Shown piece by piece: positions 7,673 through 15,912 of a DNA stretch of 64,000 nt. Source of the DNA: Streptomyces sp. WZ-12 (GTDB lineage Bacteria; Actinomycetota; Actinomycetes; Streptomycetales; Streptomycetaceae); contig NZ_CP118574.1 of the NCBI RefSeq assembly GCF_028898845.1, forward strand, positions 4,809,001 through 4,873,000, given 5' to 3'. Made by a program: the position numbers and the translations under genes. The notes below the pieces were generated by a model that saw nothing but the letters and a program-made list of their open reading frames with translations, did no database searches and was not told where the DNA came from. How positions within the stretch are numbered: the stretch's first letter is position 1; each line of letters opens with the position of its first letter.

Positions 7673-8923
7673 TCAGGCCCGGGTGAGCAGCAGCACCGCG
7701 TTCTGCCCGCCGAAGCCGAAGGAGTTGCTGACGACCACCTCGGCCGGCGTCCAGCGGCCCTCCTTGGCCACCACCTCCAGCTCGATCTCGGGGTCCAGGC
7801 TCTCCAGGTTGGCGGTCGGCGGGACGAAGGAGTCCTGCAGCGTGAGTGCGGACGCCGCCGCCTCGATCGCCCCGGCCGCGGAGAGCGAGTGCCCGGTCAC
7901 CCCCTTGACGGAGGTGACCAGGGGCCGGTCCCCGAGGACCTGGCGGATCAGCCGGGCCTCGGTGGCGTCGTTGATCCGGGTCGCGGTGCCGTGCGCGTTG
8001 ACGTGGTCCACCTCGCCCGGGCCGATGCCGGCGTCCCGGAGCGCGGCCCGCAGCGCGAGCGAGGCGCCCGTGCACTCCGGGTCCGGGGCGGTCGGGTGGT
8101 AGGCGTCGGCGGAGGCGCCGTAGCCGCTGACCATCGCCCGGATCCGGGCGCCGCGGGCCCGGGCGTCCCGGGCCCGCTCCAGGACCAGGACGGCGGCGCC
8201 CTCGGCGGCGACGAAGCCGTCCCGGTCGGCGTCGAAGGGACGCGAGGCGGCACGGATGTCGTCGCCGCGTCCGGAGAGCGCGCCCATCTGCTGGAACCCG
8301 GTGACCAGCGAGGGCGTCAGCGGGGCCTCCGCGCCCCCGGTGATCACCACGTCGCAGGCCCCGGACCGCAGCAGTTCACGGGCCGTCCCGATGGCGGTCG
8401 TGCCCGAGGCGCAGGCGGTCGCCGTCACCAGCGACGGGCCGCGCGCGCCGAACTCCAACGACACATAGCCCGCGGCCATGTTGGGCGAGAGCATGGGGAT
8501 GAGCCGGGGGGAGACCCGGCGCGGCCCCCGCTCCAGCAGCCGCCGGTGCTGGGCCTCCCAGGTCTCGGCGCCGCCGATCCCGTTGCCGATCACCACGCCG
8601 ACCCGGGTGCCGTCCCAGCTCTGCGGGTCCAGGCCCGCGTCGGCCACCGCCTCCATCGCGGCGGCCAGCAGCAGCAGGCTGGAGCGGTCGAACTGCCCGG
8701 CCCGGCGCCGGCCCACGACGGCGACCGGATCGAAGTCGGGGACCTGGCAGACGAACTCGGGGGCGATGCCGACGAGTTCGGGCACCCTGACGGCCTCCGT
8801 GCCGGCGCCCCGCCTGATGCCCTCCCAGGAAGCGGCGGTCCCCTTCCCGGCCGGGGTCATCATGCCGAGTCCGGTGACGGCCGCGTCGAACCGCCGGCGG
8901 CCCCCGCTCCGTTCCCCCGTCAC
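7673..8923 (-). CDS. Beta-ketoacyl-ACP synthase II-like (FabF/KS)
   Basis: A 416-residue condensing enzyme. The catalytic triad is intact: Cys171 in TATACASG, His311 in NAHGTAT and His345 in VKGVTGHS. The FGFGGQNAVLLL tail is also family-typical. GTG start overlaps the ACP stop (GTGA). There is no adjacent chain-length-factor partner, so this is not a normal type II aromatic polyketide pair. A single KS with its own ACP fits one or a few condensations on a fatty-acyl starter. Confidence 0.92.
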   Translation of the reverse strand: MTGERSGGRRRFDAAVTGLGMMTPAGKGTAASWEGIRRGAGTEAVRVPELVGIAPEFVCQVPDFDPVAVVGRRRAGQFDRSSLLLLAAAMEAVADAGLDPQSWDGTRVGVVIGNGIGGAETWEAQHRRLLERGPRRVSPRLIPMLSPNMAAGYVSLEFGARGPSLVTATACASGTTAIGTARELLRSGACDVVITGGAEAPLTPSLVTGFQQMGALSGRGDDIRAASRPFDADRDGFVAAEGAAVLVLERARDARARGARIRAMVSGYGASADAYHPTAPDPECTGASLALRAALRDAGIGPGEVDHVNAHGTATRINDATEARLIRQVLGDRPLVTSVKGVTGHSLSAAGAIEAAASALTLQDSFVPPTANLESLDPEIELEVVAKEGRWTPAEVVVSNSFGFGGQNAVLLLTRA

Positions 8924-9159
8924 GCCGGGTCCATCTTCTGCTCGATGCACTCGGCGGCCCGGGCCAACGTGGCGTCCGGGCCGACCTCCTCGTTGGTCAG
9001 CGCGACCCCGAACTCGTCCTCGACGGCGACGGTCAGCTCGACCAGCGCGAGCGAGTCCATCTCCAGACCCCCCAGCGTGTCGTCCGGGTTGAGCTCGCCC
9101 GGCTCCAACCCGAACCCCTCGGCGATCAGCTTGACCAGACGGTCGTAGACGTTGCTCAT
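8920..9159 (-). CDS. Acyl carrier protein
   Basis: A 79-residue acidic ACP with phosphopantetheine site Ser36 in LEMDSLALVEL. Its gene overlaps the KS gene by 4 bp, so the two proteins are made together. The remainder follows ACP spacing (helix I, DDTLGGL loop, helix II starting at DSL, helix III). It carries the growing or starter acyl chain for the KS and perhaps for the reductase at 12803-14509. Confidence 0.93.
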   Translation of the reverse strand: MSNVYDRLVKLIAEGFGLEPGELNPDDTLGGLEMDSLALVELTVAVEDEFGVALTNEEVGPDATLARAAECIEQKMDPA

Positions 9160-9228
9160 GACTGGCTCCGTAAGTTGTTGGGCGGCCCGTGCGGACCGTG
9201 GCGGGAGCGCGGGCGGCGGCGCGCGCGG

Positions 9229-9720
9229 TCAGTGGTGGGCGGGCACCCCGGCCGGCGTGCCGGAGGGCGAGGGCGCACCGGGCCGCTCGTAGCCTTCGCG
9301 GAAGGCGGCGTACGCCGGGTGCGCCTCGGGTTCGAAGCGCACGCCGAACGGCTTGAGGAAGTTGCCGAACAGGGCGCGGTCCCCGAAGAGGTGGATCGGA
9401 ACGGTCAGCAGCGCCCACTCCGCGCCGAACAGCCAGATCCAGGCGAGGACCACCAGGCCCTGGGTGACCAGGCTGTGCATCACGTTGTAGAGGACGTAGT
9501 AGACCTTGGGGACCTGCTTGTCCGGGCTGCGGTGGTAGGCGAGGGCACCGGGCAGGTACCCGATCAGGTCGATGTAGACGAAGAGCCCGATCGCCGGCAG
9601 CCAGCGGACCTCGCCGAGGTGGGCGAAGAAGAAGGCGGCGGCCACCACCAGGCCGAGCCCGTACTCGGCACGGACCAGCCGCGAGGTGGTGGGCGTCTCG
9701 AAGAAGTTCTTGGCGTCCAT
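9229..9720 (-). CDS. Small membrane protein resembling DUF4260
   Basis: A 163-residue protein with about four membrane segments (residues 20-35, 42-60, 78-98, 100-112). The conserved-looking polar positions are DLIGYLPGALAYH, the MHSL histidine (His82) and IHLFGDRALFGNFLKPFG (His110, Asp114, Arg115). That pattern matches my memory of DUF4260, a family of short His/Asp-containing membrane proteins. I recall such a membrane protein being part of azoxy clusters (VlmO), but cannot verify it here. It starts in a TGATG overlap with the preceding SRPBCC gene. The last 20 residues are Pro/Gly-rich. Confidence 0.55.
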   Translation of the reverse strand: MDAKNFFETPTTSRLVRAEYGLGLVVAAAFFFAHLGEVRWLPAIGLFVYIDLIGYLPGALAYHRSPDKQVPKVYYVLYNVMHSLVTQGLVVLAWIWLFGAEWALLTVPIHLFGDRALFGNFLKPFGVRFEPEAHPAYAAFREGYERPGAPSPSGTPAGVPAHH

Positions 9721-10232
9721 CAGCCCAGCACCCTGGCGCTCGGCACGGGGGCGGTGGGCGCCGCGACGGCCCGGGCCACCGCGTCGTCACCGACCACCGA
9801 CACCTTGTCCTCGAACAGGCCGAACACGACCCGGGTGATGGTCTCCTTGAAGACCCGCTGCGCCACCGGGTCCAGGATCCCGGCCAGGCTGGGGATGCCG
9901 AAGTCGAAGTCCGCGGAGAAGTCGACCAGGCTGTCCGGCCCGTCGGTCCCGATCCGCCAGGTGCCGGTGAACTCGGCGAAGTCGCCGTCGACCTGCTCGA
10001 AGGCGATGACCAGGCCGGCCCGGTCGAAGCGGTCGGACTCGGTCCAGCGCAGGATGCCGTTGCGGAAGTAGACCTCCCAGTCGCTGGTCTCCTCCTGTTC
10101 CGAGACCTGATGGACCGTCACGCTCCGGACCACATCGGTGAATTCCGGGTAGCGGGCGAAGTCGTGGATGCGCTCGAACACGGTCTCGGGGGCGATGCCC
10201 TCGATACGGAGCACTACGGATGCGTTACGCAT
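9720..10232 (-). CDS. SRPBCC protein 3 (aromatase/coenzyme Q-binding COQ10-like)
   Basis: A 170-residue SRPBCC protein of a different branch from the other two: VVLRIEGIAPETVFERIHDFARYPEF, then DWEVYFRNGILRWTESDRFD and DFDFGIPSLAGILDPVAQRV. This arrangement is that of polyketide cyclase/aromatase and COQ10-type lipid-binding proteins. The start ATG lies inside the 3' end of the aminotransferase gene (8-bp overlap) and the stop overlaps the next start, so it sits in a tightly coupled operon. Confidence 0.8.
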   Translation of the reverse strand: MRNASVVLRIEGIAPETVFERIHDFARYPEFTDVVRSVTVHQVSEQEETSDWEVYFRNGILRWTESDRFDRAGLVIAFEQVDGDFAEFTGTWRIGTDGPDSLVDFSADFDFGIPSLAGILDPVAQRVFKETITRVVFGLFEDKVSVVGDDAVARAVAAPTAPVPSARVLG

Positions 10233-11565
10233 GGTCTCGGCTGCCTCCTGCGGCGGATGGGTAGCGGGCCGCCTGCGCGCGGCACGCCCGGTCGAAGCCC
10301 TCGTAGAGGAAGTCCACATCGCTGCGGACCAGGACGGCGGGCGGCGTGAGGCGGAGCACGAAGTGGGAGTTGAGGGAGTGGTTGGCGATCACCCCGTTGG
10401 CGATCAGCTCGATCAGCAGGTCCCCGGCGGGGCCCGGCTCGGCGAACTCGATGCCGAGCATCAGCCCCCGGCCGCGCACCTCGCGCACGACGTCCCCGAA
10501 GTGCCCCACGGCGATCCGGCGCAGCTCCGGCAGCAGTTCGTCGCCGAGTTCGCGGGCCCGCGTGACGAGGTCGTCCTCCTGAATCGCCGCGAGCGCCCCG
10601 CGGGCGGCGGCCATCGCGAGCGGGGCGCCGGAGAAGGTGGAGGTGTGCAGGTACGGGTCGCGGTCGAAGACGGAGAACGCCTCGCGGGTCGCCAGCACCG
10701 CCGACACCGGCACGACGCCGCCGCTGAGCCCCTTGCCGACCAGCATGATGTCGGGGCTGACGCCCTCCCGGTCCGCGCCCCACCAGGTGCCGAGCCGCCC
10801 GAGGCCGGTCTGGACCTCGTCGAGCACCAGGAGCGCGCCGTGCCGGTCGCAGGCGTCCCGCACGGCACGCAGATAGCCGTCCGGGGGGATGACCACGCCG
10901 GCCTCGCCCTGCACCGGCTCGACGAAGACGCACGCCTCGCCGGGCGCCTCGGCGAGCACCGCCTCCATGGCCTCCGCGTCGCCGAACGGCACGTGCGTGG
11001 TCCCCGGCAGCAGCGGCTGGAACGGGGTGCGGAAGACGTCGTTGCCGGTGAGGCTGAGGGCGCCGGCCGTCTTGCCGTGGTAGCCGTTGACGGTGGCGAC
11101 CAGGCGGTGGCGGCCCTTGGTGCGCGCCATCTTCAGCGCGGTCTCGGCCGCCTCGGCGCCGGAGCCCGCGAAGTGGACGCGCGAGAGCCCGGGCGGCGCG
11201 ACGGCGGTCAGCGCCTCGGCGGCCAGCGCGGCCTGCGGCTCCAGGAACAGCCGGGTGGCGATCGGGTGGCGGTGCAACTGCTCGGTGACGTGCCGGATCA
11301 CCGTGGGATGCCGGGCGCCGGCCAGGAAGACGCCGTAGCCACCGCAGTTGAGGAAGCGGTCCCCGTCGGCCGTGGTGACCCAGGCGCCCTGCGACTCCAC
11401 TTCGACGTGGCCGCCGAACATCTCGCCGAGCGTGGCCCGGCCCTGGTTCATGTGCGCGCGGTACAGCCGACCGAGTTCCTCCCGGCCGGGCAGGGGACGG
11501 GTCCCGGTCCCCGTCGAGCGGGCCGGGGGCACCGGTGCGGTGTCGGTGCGGGGGGTGACGGTCAT
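10225..11565 (-). CDS. Class III PLP-dependent aminotransferase (putrescine/omega-amine type)
   Basis: 446 residues with the fold-I class III hallmarks: GSGAEAAETALKMAR, VEPVQGEAGV, LDEVQTG (Asp249) and the PLP lysine in VGKGLSGG (Lys278). The VQGEAGVV/DEVQTGLGR spelling is typical of putrescine and other terminal-amine aminotransferases. In the cluster it plausibly converts an aldehyde, made from an acyl thioester, to a primary alkyl amine. Only 10 bp separates it from the upstream flavoenzyme gene. The N-terminal 25 residues are Pro/Thr-rich and less conserved. Confidence 0.9.
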   Translation of the reverse strand: MTVTPRTDTAPVPPARSTGTGTRPLPGREELGRLYRAHMNQGRATLGEMFGGHVEVESQGAWVTTADGDRFLNCGGYGVFLAGARHPTVIRHVTEQLHRHPIATRLFLEPQAALAAEALTAVAPPGLSRVHFAGSGAEAAETALKMARTKGRHRLVATVNGYHGKTAGALSLTGNDVFRTPFQPLLPGTTHVPFGDAEAMEAVLAEAPGEACVFVEPVQGEAGVVIPPDGYLRAVRDACDRHGALLVLDEVQTGLGRLGTWWGADREGVSPDIMLVGKGLSGGVVPVSAVLATREAFSVFDRDPYLHTSTFSGAPLAMAAARGALAAIQEDDLVTRARELGDELLPELRRIAVGHFGDVVREVRGRGLMLGIEFAEPGPAGDLLIELIANGVIANHSLNSHFVLRLTPPAVLVRSDVDFLYEGFDRACRAQAARYPSAAGGSRDHA

Positions 11566-11575
11566 GGGGGTCTCC

Positions 11576-12709
11576 TCAGGCCAGCCGCAGCGGTGCGCCC
11601 GCCACGTGCTCCAGGTAGGGGCCGGTGAAGCTGGTGCGGGACGGCGGGTGGAAGCCGATGCCGTGGGAGGCGGCGGCCAGCACGGAGATGTCGGAGGACC
11701 CCATGAACGCCGTGCCGCCGAGCAGTTCCACGGCCTGGTCGCGGGCGTCGCCCAGGGCGTCCTGCGCGCCGTAGCGGGCGGCCAGCGCCTGGGCGAGGGC
11801 CCCGTTGCCGGTCTCGCCGTCCCGCACCCGGCGGGCCACGCCCTCCAGGAGCTGCGCCGCCGTCTCCAGGCGGATCAGCGCCCGCGCCCGGTCCGACTCG
11901 GTGCCCCGACGCCCGTCCACGGCCCGCTCGACCAGCGCGCTGACCATGCCCAAGTAGCAGCTGGAGATGAGCAGTTCGAACCAGATCAGGCCGACGGTCT
12001 GGAGGTCGTCCAGCTCACCGGGGTCCGCGGTGTTCGGCATCAGCAACTGCTCGTCCACGAAGACGTCGGTCAGTCGGACCTCGTCGCTCTCGGCGCCCGC
12101 CAGGGCCCGGCTCGCCCAGAAGGGGTGCACCGTCAACCCGTCCGTCTGCCGGGGGATCAGCAGCACGGCCATCTGCGAGCCGCCGTCGTCGGTGGGCAGG
12201 GCGGCGCTGGCGGTGAGCAGGTCCATGGAGTGGGCGAGGCTGCACGGCTTCTTGGCGCCGTCGATCAGATAGCCGCCCTCGGCCTTCCGGGCCGTCATGG
12301 TCGGGGACAGGATGCCCTGGCCGGGCCGCCCCTCGGCGAACCCGGAGGCGACCAACAGCCGTTGCTCCGCGACCCCTTCGAGCAGCGCCCACTCCATGCC
12401 GCTGCTGCGCACGCTGGCCGCCAGGCTGAACAGGGTGGCCACGGAGAAGTGGTGCATGGTGGTCGCCACGGCCAGGGACGGCGCGCGGGAGGCCAGCGCC
12501 CGGGTCACGGCCATCGCCTCCAACGGGTCGGCGCCGTACCCGCCGTACTCCTTGGGGATCACCAGCGCGGGTCCGCCGCACTCGCGGAAGTGGCGAAGGG
12601 CCGGGCTGCCCGGTGCCTCCAGCTCCGGCAGCGGAACGTCGGCGAGGCGGTCGAGCAGGCCGGGCAGGAAGGATTCACAAGCAGCACGTGCCGCTTCCAG
12701 TGGGCGCAT
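11576..12709 (-). CDS. Acyl-CoA-dehydrogenase-fold flavoenzyme, candidate amine N-hydroxylase
   Basis: 377 residues with the acyl-CoA-dehydrogenase superfamily layout: an alpha-helical N-domain (VIPKEYGGYGADPLEAMAV), a middle beta domain (DGAKKPCSLAHSMDLL) and a C-terminal four-helix domain (LLGGTAFMGSSDISVLAA). The usual catalytic glutamate region is not evident. Superfamily members such as isobutylamine N-hydroxylase VlmH and DszC are reduced-flavin monooxygenases rather than dehydrogenases. With a free-standing flavin reductase in the cluster and an aminotransferase gene directly downstream, N-hydroxylation of the amine is the most economical guess. A true desaturase remains possible. Confidence 0.75.
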   Translation of the reverse strand: MRPLEAARAACESFLPGLLDRLADVPLPELEAPGSPALRHFRECGGPALVIPKEYGGYGADPLEAMAVTRALASRAPSLAVATTMHHFSVATLFSLAASVRSSGMEWALLEGVAEQRLLVASGFAEGRPGQGILSPTMTARKAEGGYLIDGAKKPCSLAHSMDLLTASAALPTDDGGSQMAVLLIPRQTDGLTVHPFWASRALAGAESDEVRLTDVFVDEQLLMPNTADPGELDDLQTVGLIWFELLISSCYLGMVSALVERAVDGRRGTESDRARALIRLETAAQLLEGVARRVRDGETGNGALAQALAARYGAQDALGDARDQAVELLGGTAFMGSSDISVLAAASHGIGFHPPSRTSFTGPYLEHVAGAPLRLA

Positions 12710-12802
12710 GGTCTCTCTCTGCTCTGTCAGTTGTCTCGTCTGCCACCGCCGGTCGCCGGTGGTCCGTCGGGCGGTCCGCCGGCGACGCGGCCGATGGCGG
12801 TG

Positions 12803-14509
12803 TCAGGCGTCCGGCGTCCCCGCGGCCGCCGCGCGCATCGCGTGCCAGGCGCCGAACACGGCGTCCCGGGGGCGGATGCCGCCGCCGGAGACGCTCACGC
12901 CCTGGATGTGCGAGGTGCGCAGGATGGGGTAGTTGGCCTCGCCGTACACGCCGCCGGTCAGTCCGGTGCCGCCGTGCGTGGGCAGGCCCGGCAGGAAGCC
13001 GATGTGGGAGTCGTTGACCTTGAGCAGGCCGCCCTTGGTGATCCGGGTGACGAACTGGTCGACCACCTCCGGGTCACGGGCCCACACCGAGTTGCGCAGC
13101 CCGTAGGCGTTGCTGTTGACGAACTCCACGAACCGCTCCAGCAGGACGGCGTCGGGGGCCGGTTCGGCGGCGATCACCGGCAGCAGGGGGAAGAACGTCT
13201 CGTGCCGCACCGCCTGGATCTCGCGGGCCCCGGCCAGCCCCCGGACCAGGACCACCGTGGGCTCCAGGAAGATGCCGGTGGGGCTACGGGTGCCGTCGTC
13301 CTGCATCGCGTGGCCGCCGCAGACCAGTTCGGCGCCGCCGGCCAGGGCGTCGTCCAGGCAGGCGAAGAACTTCTCGTTGCGCAGCACGGGGGTGAGCAGC
13401 ACGCCCTCCTCCCGGACCGAGCCGCCCCGGATGCCCGCGGCCTTCTCGGCCAGCAGCGCCACCAGCGGCTCCACGACGTCCGGGTGGACGACCACCTGGT
13501 TGGGGATCATGCACAACTGGCCGGAGCCGTAGAAGCTCTCGGTCAGCGCCTCGGCGGCGTACTCCAGGTCGGCGTCCTTCCAGACCACCACCGCGTCGTT
13601 GCCCGCGAGTTCGAGGATCGGCTTCTTGCCCGCCGCCACGCAGCGCTCCTGGAAGCGCACGCCGGCCTCGCTGCTGCCGAAGTACATGATGTCGTCGACG
13701 AGCGGACTGTCGAGCCAGGCCGAGAGCATCGGGGCCGGGTCCCCGCAGACCACGTTCAACGTGCCGCCGGGAGCGCCGAGTTCGGCGAGGACCGGGGCGA
13801 CCACCTCGTGCAGCACGTACATCACCCCCAACGGGGCGCTGCGCGGGGCGCGGACCACCAGGGAGTTGCCGGCCATGAGGGAGGTGACGCCGAGCAGGGC
13901 GCTCGACAGCGGGGCGTTCTGCGGGGGGTTGAGGCAGACCACGCCGTCCGGCCGGCGGCGCACGGAGATCCGCCGGTCCCCGTGCCGGGTCTCGTGCAGC
14001 ATCTGGCTGCGGTAGAAGGCGAGCGACTCCGGCGAGAAGCACTCCAGCGCCCCGGACACCTGCCAGCGGGCCAGCTCCAGCGGATGGCCCTCGCGCAGCA
14101 GGATCTCGATGGTGCGGTCGGCCTGCTCGGCCAGCCGCCGGTGCAGCAGGGCGCCGAACTGGTCCAGCCGCACGTCGAGCGGGAACGCGTTCCACTCGAC
14201 GCTCGCGCGCGACGCCGCCTCGACGGCCTGCACCACGGTCTCGGAATCGGCCCGCGCCACCCGGCCGACGATGCTGTCCCCGGGGGCCTCCTCGGGGGTC
14301 AGCCGGCCGCTCTCCAGTTTCCGTTTCAGGGTCAGGCTTGAGAACGCGTCCTTCAGCAGCGCGTCCGAGTCGACCACGTACACCCACTGGTCGCTCGGCA
14401 CGCTCTTGCCGTCGACCAGTGAGGTGTAGGTCAGCAGACCGCCGCCCGCCGCAGCGCCGGCGGCGTCCTCATCGTGCGACGCCCGGGGCGTCGTACGGGC
14501 ACTGCTCAC
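12803..14509 (-). CDS. Aldehyde dehydrogenase-superfamily enzyme, possibly an acyl-thioester reductase
   Basis: 568 residues, longer than the usual ~490. A divergent N-terminal ~85 residues precede a complete ALDH core: NPPQNAPLSSALLG, GSSEAGVRFQERC, general base Glu300 in LELAGND and nucleophile Cys333 in GSGQLCMIPNQVVVHP. GTG start at 14509 follows GGAGGA by 6 nt. ALDH-fold enzymes also work in the reductive direction on acyl thioesters (LuxC-like), which would supply the aldehyde to the aminotransferase. Oxidation of an aldehyde is the alternative. It is the first gene of the long minus-strand operon, 93 bp upstream of the flavoenzyme gene. Confidence 0.82.
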   Translation of the reverse strand: MSSARTTPRASHDEDAAGAAAGGGLLTYTSLVDGKSVPSDQWVYVVDSDALLKDAFSSLTLKRKLESGRLTPEEAPGDSIVGRVARADSETVVQAVEAASRASVEWNAFPLDVRLDQFGALLHRRLAEQADRTIEILLREGHPLELARWQVSGALECFSPESLAFYRSQMLHETRHGDRRISVRRRPDGVVCLNPPQNAPLSSALLGVTSLMAGNSLVVRAPRSAPLGVMYVLHEVVAPVLAELGAPGGTLNVVCGDPAPMLSAWLDSPLVDDIMYFGSSEAGVRFQERCVAAGKKPILELAGNDAVVVWKDADLEYAAEALTESFYGSGQLCMIPNQVVVHPDVVEPLVALLAEKAAGIRGGSVREEGVLLTPVLRNEKFFACLDDALAGGAELVCGGHAMQDDGTRSPTGIFLEPTVVLVRGLAGAREIQAVRHETFFPLLPVIAAEPAPDAVLLERFVEFVNSNAYGLRNSVWARDPEVVDQFVTRITKGGLLKVNDSHIGFLPGLPTHGGTGLTGGVYGEANYPILRTSHIQGVSVSGGGIRPRDAVFGAWHAMRAAAAGTPDA

Positions 14510-14598
14510 GCAGATCCTCCGCTCTCCCGCCCCCGACCGCTCAAGGTCGGGAAGAAATGTCCGAGGTCGGTGCCTCGGATCCGACTGTCACAGCACGG

Positions 14599-14627
14599 CC
14601 TGACAAACCGCGGAGACGGACCTGAGA
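14599..14627 (+). promoter_or_regulatory. 29-bp cluster motif, copy 2
   Basis: cctgaca, seven variable bases, gagacggacctgaga, in the 201-bp divergent region between the ALDH-like gene (minus) and the tRNA-dependent transferase gene (plus). The conserved positions match copy 1 (6204-6232) except one. An inverted copy of the first block (tgtcagg, 14634-14640) follows, giving a 42-bp imperfect palindrome. Confidence 0.55.
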
Positions 14628-14710
14628 CAGACGTGTCAGGCCGATGAGAGCGGAATCCGCCACCATCGGCCGGGAGTTCGCCGCCGCTTTCCCGACGACA
14701 GGGGGATCCG

Positions 14711-15709
14711 ATGACCACGGTCCACCAGAGGATCGACCGCGAGGGAGTGGTCACGGCCCTCCGGGAGCACGCCGACAACCCCAGCGCCTTCCTCGCGCTC
14801 AATGACGGCAACGCCTACTTCACCGACCCGTCGACGGACGGGGTGATCGCCTACCGCGAGGCCGGCCGCTATCTGATCCAGCTCGGGGGCGCCTTCGCCC
14901 CCGGGGCGGAGCGGGAGGGCCTGCTGAGGTCCTTCCTCGCCTTCGCCCGCGCCGCCCGGCGCAAGGTGGTCGCCGTCCAACTCCAGCGCGCCGACGCGGA
15001 GCTGTACGCCCGGTGCGGCTTCACCGTGAACCAGGTCGGTTCCTCGTACGCGTTGCGGTTGCCCGCTCACACGCTGCGCGGCAGCAAGTTCATGAAGCTG
15101 CGCAACAAGATCTCCAAGGCGAAGCGGAGCGGTCTGGAGGTGACCGAGGTGGAGCACGAGGAGGTCGCCGCGGAGCTCGCCGACATCGACCGCGAGTGGC
15201 TGCGCTCCAAGGGCCGCCACGTCAAGGAGATCGAGTTCCTGGTCGGCGAGCGCGGCGGCCCGGCGCAGCCGCACCGCCGGCTGCTGCTGGGACGCCTGGA
15301 GGGCACGGCGATCGGCTACATCTCCTACTCGCCGGCGTACGGTTCGCGGCCCGGCTGGTTGCACGACCTCAGCCGCCGGCGGGCGACCTCCCCGCCCGGG
15401 GTGATGGAGGCCATCAACCAGCACGCCATGGAGACCTTCCGGGGCGAGGGCGCCGAGTGGCTGCACTTCGGCTTCACCCCGTTCGTCGGCCTGTCGGCCG
15501 ACCACGAGGTCACCGGCGCCAGCGGCCTGACCACGCGCTTCATGCGCCTGATGGCCGACCGCGGCGAGAAGGTCTACCCCTCGGCCAGCCAGCTCGCCTA
15601 CAAGGAGAAATGGGGCCCCGACCTGGTGCTCCCCGAGTACCTCGCCTTCCACGGCCGCGCCAGCCTCGCCGCCATCTGGCAGTTGCTGCGCGTCACCAAG
15701 TCCGTCTGA
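14711..15709 (+). CDS. DUF2156/MprF C-terminal-like aminoacyl-tRNA-dependent transferase (double GNAT fold)
   Basis: A 332-residue soluble protein. Its second half matches the catalytic domain of lysylphosphatidylglycerol synthase MprF: LRNKISKAKRSGLEVTEVE (130-148), ELADIDREWLRSKGR (155-169), GRLEGTAIGYISYSPAYG and WLHDLSRRRATSPPGVMEAI (216-235). MprF-like and FemX-like enzymes move an aminoacyl group from charged tRNA to an amine or hydroxyl acceptor. The membrane flippase half of MprF is absent, suggesting a small-molecule acceptor. Valanimycin VlmA does this with seryl-tRNA and an alkylhydroxylamine; homology to VlmA is suspected, not verified. AGGGGGA precedes the ATG. It is transcribed divergently from the long operon. 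Confidence 0.75.
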   Translation: MTTVHQRIDREGVVTALREHADNPSAFLALNDGNAYFTDPSTDGVIAYREAGRYLIQLGGAFAPGAEREGLLRSFLAFARAARRKVVAVQLQRADAELYARCGFTVNQVGSSYALRLPAHTLRGSKFMKLRNKISKAKRSGLEVTEVEHEEVAAELADIDREWLRSKGRHVKEIEFLVGERGGPAQPHRRLLLGRLEGTAIGYISYSPAYGSRPGWLHDLSRRRATSPPGVMEAINQHAMETFRGEGAEWLHFGFTPFVGLSADHEVTGASGLTTRFMRLMADRGEKVYPSASQLAYKEKWGPDLVLPEYLAFHGRASLAAIWQLLRVTKSV

Positions 15710-15824
15710 CCCACCGGCGCCGCGCGCACCCACAACCGGGGCCGCCCAACCAACGGCCGCGCCGGACAACCGAGTTGCCGCCCACCCCGGCACGCCGCGC
15801 CCGAAGCACCCCGAACAACAAGAA

Positions 15825-15859
15825 AGCCCAGCCGGGGAGTTGCATCCCTGAGCTGGGCT
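15825..15859 (-). terminator. Terminator-like hairpin beside the tRNA-Gly remnant
   Basis: Arms AGCCCAGC (15825-15832) and GCTGGGCT (15852-15859), followed on the minus strand by TTTCTTG. It lies just 3' of the 45-bp tRNA-Gly remnant in the minus direction, where the original tRNA terminator would have stood before insertion of the island. The 110 bp before it hold no gene. Confidence 0.6.
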
Positions 15860-15867
15860 CTTGACCG

Positions 15868-15912
15868 TGGAGCGGGTGACGGGAATCGAACCCGCGCTCT
15901 GAGCTTGGGAAG
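15868..15912 (-). repeat. 45-bp direct repeat of the tRNA-Gly 3' half (left attachment-site remnant)
   Basis: Forty-five bases are identical to 24106-24150, running from the anticodon loop of tRNA-Gly(CCC) to its encoded CCA end. The 5' half of a tRNA is absent here, so this copy is not a functional gene. Site-specific integration of an element into a tRNA 3' end produces exactly this. Confidence 0.9.

Noticed and set aside
7673..9159. Type II aromatic polyketide minimal PKS
   Set aside because: Only one ketosynthase with an intact Cys and an ACP are present. There is no chain-length factor, and the surrounding enzymes fit acyl-amine chemistry better.
15868..15912. A second tRNA-Gly gene
   Set aside because: Only the 3' half is present; the acceptor 5' strand and D arm are missing, so it is an attachment-site remnant.
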